From positions 4,402,001-4,466,000 of the forward strand of contig CM070503.1 in the NCBI GenBank assembly GCA_036346375.1: 64,000 bases of DNA. The letters are read 5' to 3'. Shown piece after piece: positions 22,250 to 34,417 of this stretch (position 1 is the stretch's first letter; every line of letters begins with the position of its first letter). Position numbers and translations under genes: made by a program. Source of the DNA: Guadua angustifolia. Taxonomy: Eukaryota > Streptophyta > Magnoliopsida > Poales > Poaceae. The notes below the pieces were generated by a model. That model saw nothing but the letters and a program-made list of their open reading frames with translations, had not been told where the DNA came from and did no database searches.

Positions 22250-25200
22250 GTAAAAAAATGTTCCCGTTTGTCTGTTTTGCGTTTGTTCCATTGAAATGAT
22301 AAGTATGTCACATCTCATGCCGTCAGTAATTTGGCTTGGGCAATATTATTGTAGTGGGTAGATTTCATCTTGATAGAATACAGATAGTCAGTGAGACTAT
22401 AGTTTGCTCCTTTCACGGTATGCTCATAAAGTTCTCTCTTCAATGTTTATGCGACATAGCTCTTTTCCAATTGCAAATAAAGTATTCAGTTCTGGCTGCA
22501 ATACCAAAGAAGTATATGAGGAAGGGGCCAAGGAGGTTGCCCACTGTGTAGTTAGTGGCATTTACTGTTTAGTGCAAACGTACTGCATATCTTTCTCCTA
22601 AGTTTTTGGATCAAAGCATTCCATGAACTCACTGAGTGTGTTCTCTTTCCTTTTTGTTTTATCTGTAGAAGTAAGTATTTTCGCATGTGGTCAAACAGGT
22701 CGTGCAAAGATATACAATATGGCTGCAATGACAGAATATACAGTAGCGGCTATTTATTATTACATTGGCAAGGTAACTGGGTACCTATCCTTTTCTAAGT
22801 TTCTGAGATCATAGCTCTGATCCTGAATTCATAATTAGTAACTGTTAGTTCCTAGCAAGTATTGAAATGGCACCCTTTTTGAAATTACAGCTGATAAGCA
22901 TATAATTTCTTTTGCAGCATGAGGAGAGGACATTTGTGTTGAAATTAGTTGATGGCATTGTAGGCGGGCTTTTCTTTTATATAAATAGATATTGTTCCTG
23001 ACACGTATTAAGGTTTTTTAGCTTTAAGTTCCATAAGAAAGGATTCATGGCAAATGAAAATGTAGCCATATAGGCGACCAACATGTTTATGACCGTAAAA
23101 TGGAAGCACAGTGCAACTGTGGATCTTTCATCAACAATTGTGAAGGTGGTTATTTCTGTATGAGACTAAGAAATCAATCCCATGTAGTTTAGGATGGACA
23201 GTCACTTTGCTGTTATATTTGTCATGGCGATTTTTCATTGGTATGTTTAAAATAACCATTACGATATTCTCTTTTTCCCCGAAGTGACAAACCAAATAAT
23301 TTGCTTTACTCAATGTAAGTCCGGATGAAGTCATTTGCGGTTTATTTTATAACAAGAACAATGACTCACTAATAATCATGATCGGTTTGTGGTTACGAAA
23401 ATTTGGTGCTTTAAGATACTGAGAACAACCTGAGTTGAGTGAGCTTGACTTTCTATATTCTGTTATAGTGCTAAGTTCTAGCTTTCTCATAGTGCTAATT
23501 GCTTACATAATATTTTACTCTTTTAAGGTATATCTGAGATGCAAAGCCGATTCTGGTTTCCCTCTTTTGAGATGTAATCCTTGAAGTGCCTAGGTTTCGT
23601 GGAATTTGATGATGTAAGCAGAAGGTGTCGACTTACTCTGCCCAAGGCAGTGCCAGATCTCCATACTTTTTTTTAGGCAAGGCAATTTACTTAATCCAGA
23701 TGATGACATTATTTCCTCATTTCAAACAGTACTTATAAGGTGTTTGGCATGAAAAACTGCACACTGTTGTATACCATATCTGATAAAAATATTCAAGAAA
23801 TAAAGATCAGCTGATGAAATCTCTCTTGCTTGTCTTGATTTTTTCCCGTAAACCACATTGTTTAGTTCCTTTCTGTATGTACTGATGTGTAGGTTAGTAC
23901 GCCTTACGATTCCTTCCTTTTCTGAAATGTAAGTGTATTATTATTGTGCTTTTCCCCACCGTTTGAGCTACGCTGACTTCTCATGTGCTATCAAGTACCT
24001 ATCACGGAAAACAGGATCTGCTTATTACCTTCCCATTTCTTTACATGTTATGGAAATTCCAGATCTCACATAATATTACGGATGCTTTATACCAGATTAT
24101 AGAAGTTTCCCTGTAAGAGGAAGAATCATCATTGACGAATGTTTCTTCCATGAGTCAGTACATCTAGGTGGTTTTGACATTGACAGAACTCTACATCTGG
24201 TAAGTATTAACATTGACAGAACTCTGCATCTAGGTAGTTATGAAGCTGAAAATTATTAGCAATTCGATAATACATAAACTCAGTGGTCTGGAAACGCTTA
24301 TGGCCTTCTAGATTCCAGTAGGAAGCTTTTAATAGATGTAATGTAATTAGCGAGCTATATGTATTGAGGATTTTTTGTCCATGTCATGATTTTGTTCTTT
24401 GTTATGTTGCTAATTTGGAAGCATTTATGCATGCAAGGCACTGCCTAAATTTGAGGACGAGAGAGGATTGTTTATCCGGCGCTAAGCGATTTTGAGTGGT
24501 CGCATGATCACCTTCTTTGAGAGGAATGAAGGCATTCCCTTCCAAATAAGAATGTTGTTGGTATTTTTAAAAATTATAGTTTTGTTAACAACGGTTTCTT
24601 AGATCACCTCTAGAACATAACGAGATATGGACCTTGAACCGTAGTGTCGATATTGTGATTCCTTGCTTATTAGGCTATTGTTATTTTGCTTTACTCTAAG
24701 AGAAATGTGGGTTTAGCAAATAATCCATTGAACTGCATCGTCAACCTCTGGATGTATTCGTTAACAGAATAGTTTCGCACCCTGAACTTAAGCAAAGCGA
24801 AGATTTGAGGGTATTTTTTCAAGGAGATGAAGATGTACAATATTTCCATGACTAAAAAGAACCCACTACATACTCCGATCTGAATGTGCGATCATTTGAA
24901 TCAATATTGTTACTTTGAGTGTTTACTGTGCAATACTCGTTTAAAAACCTGCACATAATAAGGGTGATCCACTACTAATTGTTTTCTTGGAACTTTCTAT
25001 ATCCATGTTCCATGCCTTATATATTTTGGTTGATTCTACTAAAGAATTCCTTGTCAGTTACTTTTCATAGTATTCCTTAATCTCATATCATTGTTTTGTT
25101 TTGCCTAAGCATGAAGCAGAACATGGATAGAGCAATGTCTTATCGGACTGGGATATAAGAAGCCTGCAGATTTCATATACCTTGCTCTTATTGTTTTTAT

Positions 25201-25445
25201 TGCTGTTGTCGAGATCGAATCTCATAAGAAACCTGCAATGGCCGCTGCTATCAGCAGATTCAAAGAGAAAACATTTCGGTCCATGCACCATGATACTGCG
25301 TTATTATTTTTGCTTCTCGAGGTAGACATGTTGCTTCTGACTTATTTTATACATTCAGAGTTTAGATTATTCTATCTGCCTACAGTTTTAGTTTTTTTGG
25401 TATATGTATCTCACTGGTGCTTTCATTATTGTGTAGAGATCGTCA
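22250..25445. other. Long AT-rich stretch with exon-like islands, no gene recognised
   Basis: Islands with plausible splice borders occur, for example 22670-22771 before a GTAACT donor and a piece starting at 22920 after TTTTGCAG. Their translations match no family that can be named with confidence. A local duplication of CATTGACAGAACTCT is at 24178-24232. The stretch reads like decayed intron-rich gene sequence. Confidence 0.35.
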
Positions 25446-26067
25446 GTTCAAGCAACGATGTAGAGAAGAGGATTGTCGCCTTCGCATGTGCTGAAATCTG
25501 CTTACATGCTATGCTACCAGTCATGTAAAAACTCACATTAGCATTTTCTAAAAAACCCTACACTGTTTCTGGTGAGTGCTTAGTAGGCAGGTATAGCTAG
25601 ATGTAGTTATCTACTATTCGTGTTTAAGCTTTAGGTTTATTACTTTTTAGGCCTAATAGAAGATCCTACTCGACTGGGCAATGTCACTGGACTTACCTTG
25701 CTAATACAACAAAGTGCTGTTGTATAAAAAGATCTTCTAGCATTCAGATTTTCCAGGTTCAAGCAACGATGTAGAGAAGAGGATTGTCGCCTTCGCATGT
25801 GCTGAAATCTACTTACATGCTATGCTACCAGTCATGTAAAAACTCACATTAGCATTTTCTAAAAAACCCTACACTGTTTCTGGTGAGTGCTTAGTAGGCA
25901 GGTATAGCTAGATGTAGTTATCTACTATTCGTGTTTAAGCTTTAGGTTTATTACTTTTTAGGCCTAATAGAAGATCCTACTCGACTGGGCAATGTCACTG
26001 GACTTACCTTGCTAATACAACAAAGTGCTGTTGTATAAAAAGATCTTCTAGCATTCAGATTTTCCAG
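25446..26067. repeat. Tandem duplication of a 311-bp unit, nearly perfect
   Basis: GTTCAAGCAACGATGTAGAG starts at 25446 and at 25757, and both copies run to TTCAGATTTTCCAG (25756 and 26067). Only one difference was seen by eye (AATCTGCTT versus AATCTACTT). The junction lies at an exon-like AG, and the second copy leads into GTATCGATATT. Confidence 0.93.
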
Positions 26068-29000
26068 GTATCGATATTTTCTCCTTGGCAATATGACCGA
26101 TTCCCTCCTAGAATTTGTCAGCACATTGAATTGATGAGCATAGTTCATCCCTATGGTGGCCATTTTAGATGCTAATCTGTATATGAGATCTTCCTCTATT
26201 TTCCTTTACTATAATAGATCAGTTCACATTATTGATTCTATGTCGGCTATTTTCATACCTCATTTGTGTTGTTGTTGATTACAGATTTACGCTTTTGAGA
26301 ATGCTTTTATGTATGTACCTGCATGAGTGGCCAACTGTTTCATGCGTATTTTGACTGTTCTTCTGCAGGATATATTTCTATAGGCTTCGAACCATGACAT
26401 ATGTTTCCTTTTCCTATGCATGGCAAATTGGAATACTTATCAGCCTTAAGAATGCTTATGGTACACCGAGCAATTGAGCTAAAATCCTGCCTATTTGCCC
26501 CAAAAAGATAAATTACGCATGGAGTTGTTTGGTCCATTAGGCTATTTCCAGGTATGAGGTTCGTCTTTTCTTTGGGTTTGTTTGCTACATGTATGACCAT
26601 GGCCGCTGAAACAGACTTTGGAGACATCCTTGGGACAGTGGACCATGCAATCTTCAGTGATACAGGCTAATTGATTAGCCAGGTATGCTATACTTGAACT
26701 CTTTTTGTATGTCTACACAAAAGGCGGCTAAACATCTTATATATGCATGCCATTGGAAACCTATTTTTTAGCTCTTTTTTTATTAGATTAACTGATATCC
26801 TCGCTTTAATGTGTTTCTTAGTTTTACATGTAGTCTTAGAAGAGTATCCACACTTTTCTTTTGGTTGGATTTCTACCGACAGTTTGATGTCTGCTCAACA
26901 TGTCATGCGCTCTGTCGCCTAGCGTTACCTCAGGGTCGATCCTATCAGCACCGTGGTCTGTGTTTTCGGTTCTTGTTGCTCTTAGGACAAAAAAGATCTC
27001 TTGAATTTGATAATTTCTCTACTAGATTTGACGACAAAGAATAGGATGGATAACTAGAATTTGACGGATTTTTTTTTGCTACCATGTTGATGCAAAGAAG
27101 GGAAAGAAACCTCCGGATTGTTCTCATGGACTCGGTGAAGGTATTTACGAAATGTAAGGGATTTGTTTCGTCCTCGAATTAGCGCATGGATTTATTTCCA
27201 TACCGATTCTTAACAATTTGGGTTGTTCTTGGTAAATCGGTGTGGTTCTTATTGATTTGGCGATGTGGGTTAATTTTTGAATGTTCTATACCTAAATGCT
27301 ACACTATTAGTCGGTACATGTCTTATTGCCCATTGCGTACTATTCTCGCACCTACCTCGTCCTTTGTTTATTCAATCCTTAGCGATCTCATTTGCTAAAT
27401 ATTGATGTACATTGAGCTAAATCTTGAGAATGTCATCTTAGTGCTTTCAACGTCAAGCCTTTCATGAATATTGGTCCTTTCCTTTGGAGAAACGAGCTTT
27501 GTTTGTGTGTACGCGAGCACGATTGTAGAATCTGAGGCCTTCATGTCTTTGTAACACGATATAGGATAACATGGATTACTATTTTGTGACTCGGGAACAC
27601 ACTTTGGAGATCAATTTCATGCCAAGAAAAAGCAGAACTGGAATATATGTGTTTTCTTTCGGAAAGTTTGTTTCCCCTAACCATTCAGCACTCCCATCCC
27701 TTTCTATTTTGTGTCGAGGATGTATCAACTATCTGGTCTTCTAGAGACAGTTATTTTGAAAAATGTGCATGCAACAGTTAGAACCTAAATAACTTACACC
27801 CCAGATGAAGTTAATACTTCAAATGTGCTTAATTTGAACCGAAAAGGGTGCTATAGTATTTTTTCCAAAGATATTCTAATTGTTGTTAGCAAAATTTTGC
27901 GAGTACTTAGTATGTATCAAGTGGTCCTCAGTTAGCATTACTCTTCTAAACGGACATATGTTGACATCAGCACTTGTGGATTCATCAGCACGTATGGATC
28001 TACAAAACATGTTGGCAATTTTTAATGTTATTAATCTTACCATGTGCATTATATTATTTGCATATTTAGCATTCCTATTTTTTCTCTCGGCCTTTCCAGC
28101 ATTATATTATGTGCATTATATTATTTGCATGTTATGCTATACTTAATTGTCAATGCTAACCTTGTTCCTTTTATTGCAGCCAGCAAAAAAAAATCCAAAT
28201 GTCTTTTCACCTGACTCAATGTTTGGAAGGTATCGTTTCGTGTTGACAAACTAAATTACGTTAGATAGTTCTTTTACAGAAGACTTACTTTTTATTCAAA
28301 CTTGCTGTGTTTCCATATTTCTTACCTTGCTTATGCACTTCATTTTTGCTGCTATTGTTCTCATAAGCTACATATGGATGTCGGTATGCGATATTGCGAT
28401 TTTACGCTTTTGATTGTGCAACAATTGTAATTGCAAGTCCATAATTGCATTTGCTACTCCTTTTTTTTGGCCATTTTGTGTACCTGTGGGAAACCTTATG
28501 ATATGGGCTTGAACACAAACTTGCTATATTATAACAAGAGGGTATTGTCTGTGCGATTTTTGTAAAAAACTGGTCTCTGTTCATTTTCATTAATTGTTGT
28601 TTTTTTATTTTTAAGAAGTATTAAATGAATTCAAAAATTGTTAAAATTTCCCTGACATGTTCTGTAGATTAATTAGGTTTTGTTTTATATATTTTTTATG
28701 AATTTTTAGTTTTCCTTTAGTGTGCTGAAAATCGAAAAAATCACTCAAAAATCTATAGATAATTAGTGAAAATCGCTCGACAATTGATTTTTTTGTACCG
28801 TCGAGTTCAAATTTTCAAAATTCAAAGTTTTTCGATTTCTATCGATTTTTGACATGATTTTCGAAAATCTCATACGATCGATTGCTTATCGCGATATCCA
28901 CATTGGAAACCCTGGTCATTTCTACCTTCTCGGCGCTTCACGCAAACTTTAGATGGGCCTAGCGGTATGATCTTGTTCGTGTCCGCTTTCGTCGGCCGGC

Positions 29001-29202
29001 CGAGCTCGCATTCCGGTGATTTTATGGGCCGGACGGGACGGGGCGCCGAGCGTGAATGCTCGCTCTAGCCGCGACTGCTCCCTTCTCTCCTCCACCGCGC
29101 CGCCGCAGCGGACGGGACCGAGACTGCTGAGAGCTCGCTTTACCACCGCCGGCTCCAGCACTTCCCGTTGGAGCGGCGCGTCCATTGCACAAACCGGTAT
29201 GA
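26068..29202. other. AT-rich DNA, no gene recognised
   Basis: Only short frames are present. An exon-like island at about 28180-28230 (after TTATTGCAG, before GTATCG) is unrecognised. 28640-28910 is rich in repeated CGAAAA/TTTTCG words of a dispersed-repeat type. 28950-29180 is GC-rich with frames on both strands and no motif. Confidence 0.35.
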
Positions 29203-29211
29203 TAATTGGTA

Positions 29212-29467
29212 CGACTTGTGTCCGAACGTCTGAAATTTTCGAATATATTGTAACAATTTTTTCATACACGTGCAATATTTTTCGTCAACGCATGTAATAT
29301 TTTTCTTCGACAAACAGTAAAATTCGCTACAATAAACGGATGTTGCAAGCGTTCAAACAAAATTTTGCACGCGAAGAAAAAAAATATTGCATACATAGAA
29401 AAAAAATGTTGCAAGAGACGTCCGATAAGATGAACAGTAATCGGACGTCCGAGCACAAGTATCTCCC
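29212..29467. mobile_element. MULE-type MITE (256 bp)
   Basis: The perfect 9-bp duplication TAATTGGTA (29203-29211, 29468-29476) is typical of Mutator-like elements. The ends are inverted: ACTTGTGTCCGAACGTC on the left and GACGTCCGAGCACAAGT on the right. The interior has no ORF. It sits just right of a GC-rich block. Confidence 0.82.
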
Positions 29468-29968
29468 TAATTGGTATCTCCGTTCCAAAGAAGCCAGCCA
29501 GCCGTATGACACCCAGCTCTGATGGTATATGCACAAGCGTGCTGCATCAAGCACCGAATCACTTAGCTATCTCTAGGAGACTTCTTTCTCAAAACAAACT
29601 ATCTCTAGTAGAAACTTGCGGGATGCACGATCGATTGAAGGAAGCACTATCCATTTTTTTAAGCCGCGTAGCGCCTTTTTCTTTTCGCAAATGTGGCATT
29701 CGTACAAATAAAATTGCAAAATAGCTCTCTCTATCATACTCATGTACTGTGACAGGCAAAGTGCCACACTTCTTCAGCTCGGTAGCAACCTCCTGTGCTA
29801 GGGCACTATAGGACCGACCACCTGCGGGGATCAAAGAGAGGGCTATTATTATAAATTTATTTGCACATAAGCCTGATTTGCAAATACATATGTAAGAGGA
29901 TCAGTTAAAACCAATGCTTCTGGATAGAACTACTGATCTACTGCATGCATGGCAAAAGTTGAGCCTTA

Positions 29969-30215
29969 GACTATCTCCAACAATTTCTCTTCATTCCCTT
30001 CTTTTCCCTCATTCCCTTCTCCATATTCATTCTCTTCATTCTTATCTCCAACAGCATCTCCTCGAATGGTTTTGTATAGGGATTAAAGAGAGAATCTCTT
30101 TCTGAAGAGATTGTCTCTCCAAATCTCTTCCAAAGGCAACCGTGAAGAAATTTGTTGAAGTGCTTTGAATCTGTCTGAAGAAAGAATTTAGAACCAAAGG
30201 GCGCTGGAGATAGTC
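29969..30215. mobile_element. PIF/Harbinger-like MITE (247 bp)
   Basis: The ends are GACTATCTCCAAC and its inverted partner GCTGGAGATAGTC, flanked by the TTA duplication (29966-29968, 30216-30218) used by PIF/Harbinger elements. The interior is rich in ATCTCTTC-type words and has no ORF. Confidence 0.8.
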
Positions 30216-30218
30216 TTA

Positions 30219-31046
30219 GGCCCCAAGGCCCGAGGCCTGGCCTAAATACCAGTCGCACGCCCGTCTGGGCGGTGGCCTAATCCTCACCAATAGAGATAAA
30301 GTTCAGGCATCAAAGCATTTTGTGATGCTAACCAGTCATCTAAAAGTTTCTCGAAACTGCATACGAGCATGTGGTATCTGGAAGACAGAGCAAACTAGAT
30401 CGCCCAGTTTGGCTGAAACATGTAGTTTCATAGCAACTTAACAACAAGTCATCTTTGAAGGCTTTAACTTCCAAAATCTTATGGCATATTGTTTTGACAT
30501 ATTTTATCTATTTTATTGAAATGTTAAACATAGAAATTAAATTTATTTTTAATTGTATATTTGTGCTGTATTTTTGCTATACCTGAATGTCTATAGCCTT
30601 TGATATTAATAATACTCGTTTATTTTTAACTCGAGGCTTGCCAAATCATGGCTCCGCCACTGGCCGCACGACAGCATCAACACTATGAGCGATATAACAC
30701 GGCAGAAGTCAAAAGCAGGAAAATGTCCCGCTACCATGATGCGTCCTACACATCCAAAAGGAGGAAAATGTGGGAGCTAGCCACCTCCAAAAGCATTGCA
30801 GGACGATGGCGTAAGGCTTAAACTAGTACATTCTTGGGGACCAGATTATGTTCGGCAATCAACATCAATTGGACAAGTACCAACGCAAGATTCACTCATA
30901 CACCAAAGGCGACGATGTGGACCGGACGTTTTATGTGCCTCCATGTGCAGGCAGCATAACACAGCGCATGCGCAAAAGAGCCCATAGGCACGCAAAATCA
31001 AACTAGTCACCTTAGACCCAGTCCACAAAGTATCACCAAAATCAAA
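30219..31046. other. Intergenic DNA, no gene recognised
   Basis: Short GC-rich scraps (GGCCCCAAGGCCCGAGGCCT at 30220; CATGGCTCCGCCACTGG at 30647) look like fragments of dispersed repeats. Nothing else can be supported. Confidence 0.35.
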
Positions 31047-33736
31047 TCTATCTATTATAATATTAATTAAAGCAGATGCAAAAAAAGCCACCATGTTCGC
31101 TCTCAATACTAAAAATTCTCACATTAATCGAACGAAAAAAAGAAAGATCTACACTGTTGATCATGATGCGTCCAGATTATAACGGTCTAGATTAAAAGAA
31201 AGAGTTTGTGTCATGTACAATTAATACAGGAGTTTGTGTCATGTACAAACTCTCAAGGTTAGAAATTCTCACATTAATCGGTGGAAAAAAAAGATCTACA
31301 CCGTTGATCATAGTGGGTCCAGATTATAGCAGTCTAGATTAAAAGAAAGAGTTTGTATCATGTACAATTAATATAGGAGTTTGTGTCATATACAGTTAAT
31401 ACAGGAGTCTGTGTCGTGTACAATGCAAGAGTTTGTATTATATACAATACAAAAAGAACTAAAAGTTGGAATAAAAATAAAATAAAATCACAAATTTGAT
31501 TTCCATATAATTAAAAGAAAGAGTTCAAGTACAATAAAAAAATTTGAAAAAAAAATAAAACATAATTAATAATCTAATTTCCACACAAACATCAAAATAA
31601 AATTAAAATTTAGGATAAAATTTTTAAAAATAGAATAAAAAACAAAATATAATTAGTAATCTGATTTCCATACAAACATCAAAATAAAACTTAAATTTAG
31701 AATAAAAATTAGTAATTGGATTTGTATACTAATTCTAACATAAAAACTAAAATTCAAAATGAAAAATAAAATAGGAATTTGATTTCCATATGAAAATCAA
31801 AATAAAGAGTCCACGTCAAGTAAAATAAAAAACAAAATTCCTGAAAAAATAAAATAAAAGTAGCAATTTGATTTCCATACAAACAACAAAATAAAAATAA
31901 AATATGAAACAAAAATTAATTAAAAATTAGTAATTAGATTTGTATATGAATACCAACCTAAAACAAAAAATTTACAATACAAAGCAATTTAATTTTCATA
32001 TGAACTCTAAAGTAAAATTCCTAAATAGCTTAAGTTCGAAAAAGAAGCTACCACATTCGCTCTCAAGACTAGAAATTCTCACATTAATCGGGGGAAAAAA
32101 GAAAGATCTACATCATTGATCATGGTAGGTCCAGATTATAACGGTCTAGATTAAAAGAAAGAATTTATGTCATATACAATTAATACAAGAATTTGTGTCA
32201 TGTACAATTAATACAAGAATTTATGTCATGTACAATACAAGAGTTTGTATTATATACAATACAAAAGTAACTTAAATTTGGAATAAAAATGAAATAAAAT
32301 CGAAATTTGATTTCTATACCATTAAAAGAAAGAGTTCAAATACAATAAAAAATTTAAAACAAAAATAAAATATAATTAATAATCTAATTTCCACACGAGC
32401 ATCAAAATAAAACTGAAATTTAGAATACAATTTTAAAAAATAGAATAAAAACAAAATATAATTAGTAATTTGATTTCCATATGAACATCAAAATAAAACT
32501 TAAATTTAGAAGTAAAATTAGTGGTTGGATTTGTATACTAATTCCAACATAAAAATTTAAAATTTAGAATGAAAAATAAAAAAGGAATTTGATTTCTATA
32601 CTAACATCAAAATAAAGAGTTCACGTCAAGTACAATAAAAACCAAAATTCCCAATAAAAATAAAATAATATTAGCAATTTGATTTCCATACGAATAACAA
32701 AATAAAAATAAAATATGAAACAAAAATTAATTAAAATTAATAATTGGATTTGTATACGATTACCAACCTAAACCAAAAATTACAATACAAAGCAAAATAA
32801 AATTATCAATTTAATTTTCATACAAACTCTAAAGTAAAATCCTAAATAGCTTAAGTTTGAAATAAAAATAAAATAATACCTATTGGATTTGTATACGATT
32901 CCAACCTAAAACTATATTAAAAAAATCTATGTCATGTATGATCTAACACACACAAAAAATAACTGAAATTTGAAATAAAAAAGAGAAGCCAAAACCGAAG
33001 GAGCCAAAAGTTACGATGACGAGTGTTGTGTGTCTGCATTGTTGAAGAAATCAGTAGTAAAAGAAGCTTGATGACGGGAGGCCCTGATAGAGAGGAGAAG
33101 AAGCTTTGCATTGAAGACAAAATACAGAAGATATATATATCCATTGGGTAGCTAGAAACGTGCTATCGTTGCTGAGGGATATGACATCACATCACACACG
33201 AGGTGGGAAAATTCTTCATATTGTTATATAACGATAAAACAAATATATTAGCATTATAGAAGATGAGAGGTCGCCGTGTTAGTAAGGAAGCAACATTGTT
33301 GAGTTAGCAAATATCAAATAAGAGAAGTGACCGATATGGGACAAGCGTAAATCAAGCATGTATAATATTTTGTATGTGTATATGTATGCATGAATTCATT
33401 TGAATCAAAACAAGTTGCAAAAAATTACTAATAGAGAAAAAATAGAGGTATATAGCTATATGTTCTATGCAAAATGAAGAATTACTACGTTTCTAAGAAC
33501 CCTCAACAACTTTTTATTCTCAAAGATTTTCTTCCATCAAAGCTTTTACTTCAATTACATTCATTAAGTTGAATTTTCTTCAAACTTCTATTGTCATTTC
33601 TAATATTTATGATGTCTTAAAAATCTACATAGTCTACAAAATATGTTAATGTATTATCAAGCATATAGGTTATATAATTGATACTACAAATTGTTAAAAA
33701 AATCTAGCCACACAAATGCACGGGTTACCCTGCTAG
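31047..33736 (+). mobile_element. Helitron-like AT-rich element with internal direct repeats (candidate)
   Basis: The left edge (TCTATCTATTATAATATTAA after an A) and the right edge (GCACGGGTTACCCTGCTAG before a T) fit a Helitron. A GC-rich imperfect hairpin (33718-33733) ends directly at the CTAG. The hairpin is closer to the end than usual, so the class is tentative. There is no ORF in 2.7 kb. The interior is made of repeated blocks (see the next entry). Confidence 0.45.
31262..32920. repeat. Two direct copies of a roughly 0.8-kb AT-rich block
   Basis: AGAAATTCTCACATTAATCG begins a block near 31260 and again near 32068. Each runs through AGATCTACA, GTCCAGATTATA and GAGTTTGTATTATATACAAT to GTATACGA. 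A shorter partial copy precedes them at about 31108-31250. Substitutions and small indels separate the copies, so the duplication is old. Confidence 0.75.
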
Positions 33737-34259
33737 TTAGTCATACAATTCCAGCAAATAATAGCTGTTGGAGGCCATAAAAAAGAAGAGAACATTTCGT
33801 AAGACAGAGACATTACATAACAAGAAAACATTACCACATTCTGTTGAAATAGTGATTACATACGTTGGTAAATGAAGTCAGTATCAGGAACCTATCTACT
33901 ACCCTATAGTCTATAGTGTTAGGTAAGAGGTTCTGGTTGCTCCTTGTTTGGATTGGTAACCTGCAATAAATAATCTGCTGGTTGACACTCTACATCTGGT
34001 CTTCCGCTACAATGTTACGGCAATACAAGCAAGATGCGAAGGCATTACACAAAAGGACACAGAACTGCTATAATTTACAACAGGCTTTCAGTTTTCGGCG
34101 CGCTGACACCCTCGGTTTGTAGGCTGCTATAGGGAAAAAAAACATTGACAGGCTCGTCATCGTGGATTAATCCATATGATTTCGTGTTGTTGCACTTCTC
34201 TTCCATGTAAGTTGTACAAATAGAAAAGGGGGGCATGGGGAAGTAGATATGAGGATTGG

Positions 34260-34290
<31 letters not shown>

Positions 34291-34417
34291 GGGGTGTTGC
34301 TAACAAAGGAAAAGGGAAAAAACAACTGAAGATACACATATGCACAGTACAGTTACACAAAACTAATGAATGGTGTTACCTCTATCTTCTTAGTTAAACA
34401 TACAGGACATAAGTTGT
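33737..34417 (-). other. Probable 3' UTR of the QWRF gene, with a likely UTR intron
   Basis: On the minus strand a GTAACACC donor stands at 34379, 39 nt after the stop codon. A TTTATTGCAG acceptor ends at 33961, which suggests a 418-bp intron in the 3' UTR and a final noncoding exon from 33960 leftward. A GA microsatellite (about 34258-34292) lies inside that intron. No clear polyadenylation site could be fixed. Confidence 0.4.
34258..34292. repeat. GA/CT microsatellite
   Basis: A nearly pure run of GA dinucleotides with one interruption (GAAGAG) ends in GGGGG. Confidence 0.9.

Noticed and set aside
22679..22975. Histone H2A.Z fragment
   Set aside because: Similarity is confined to a few residues per island and cannot be told from chance by eye; kept only as a low-interest lead.
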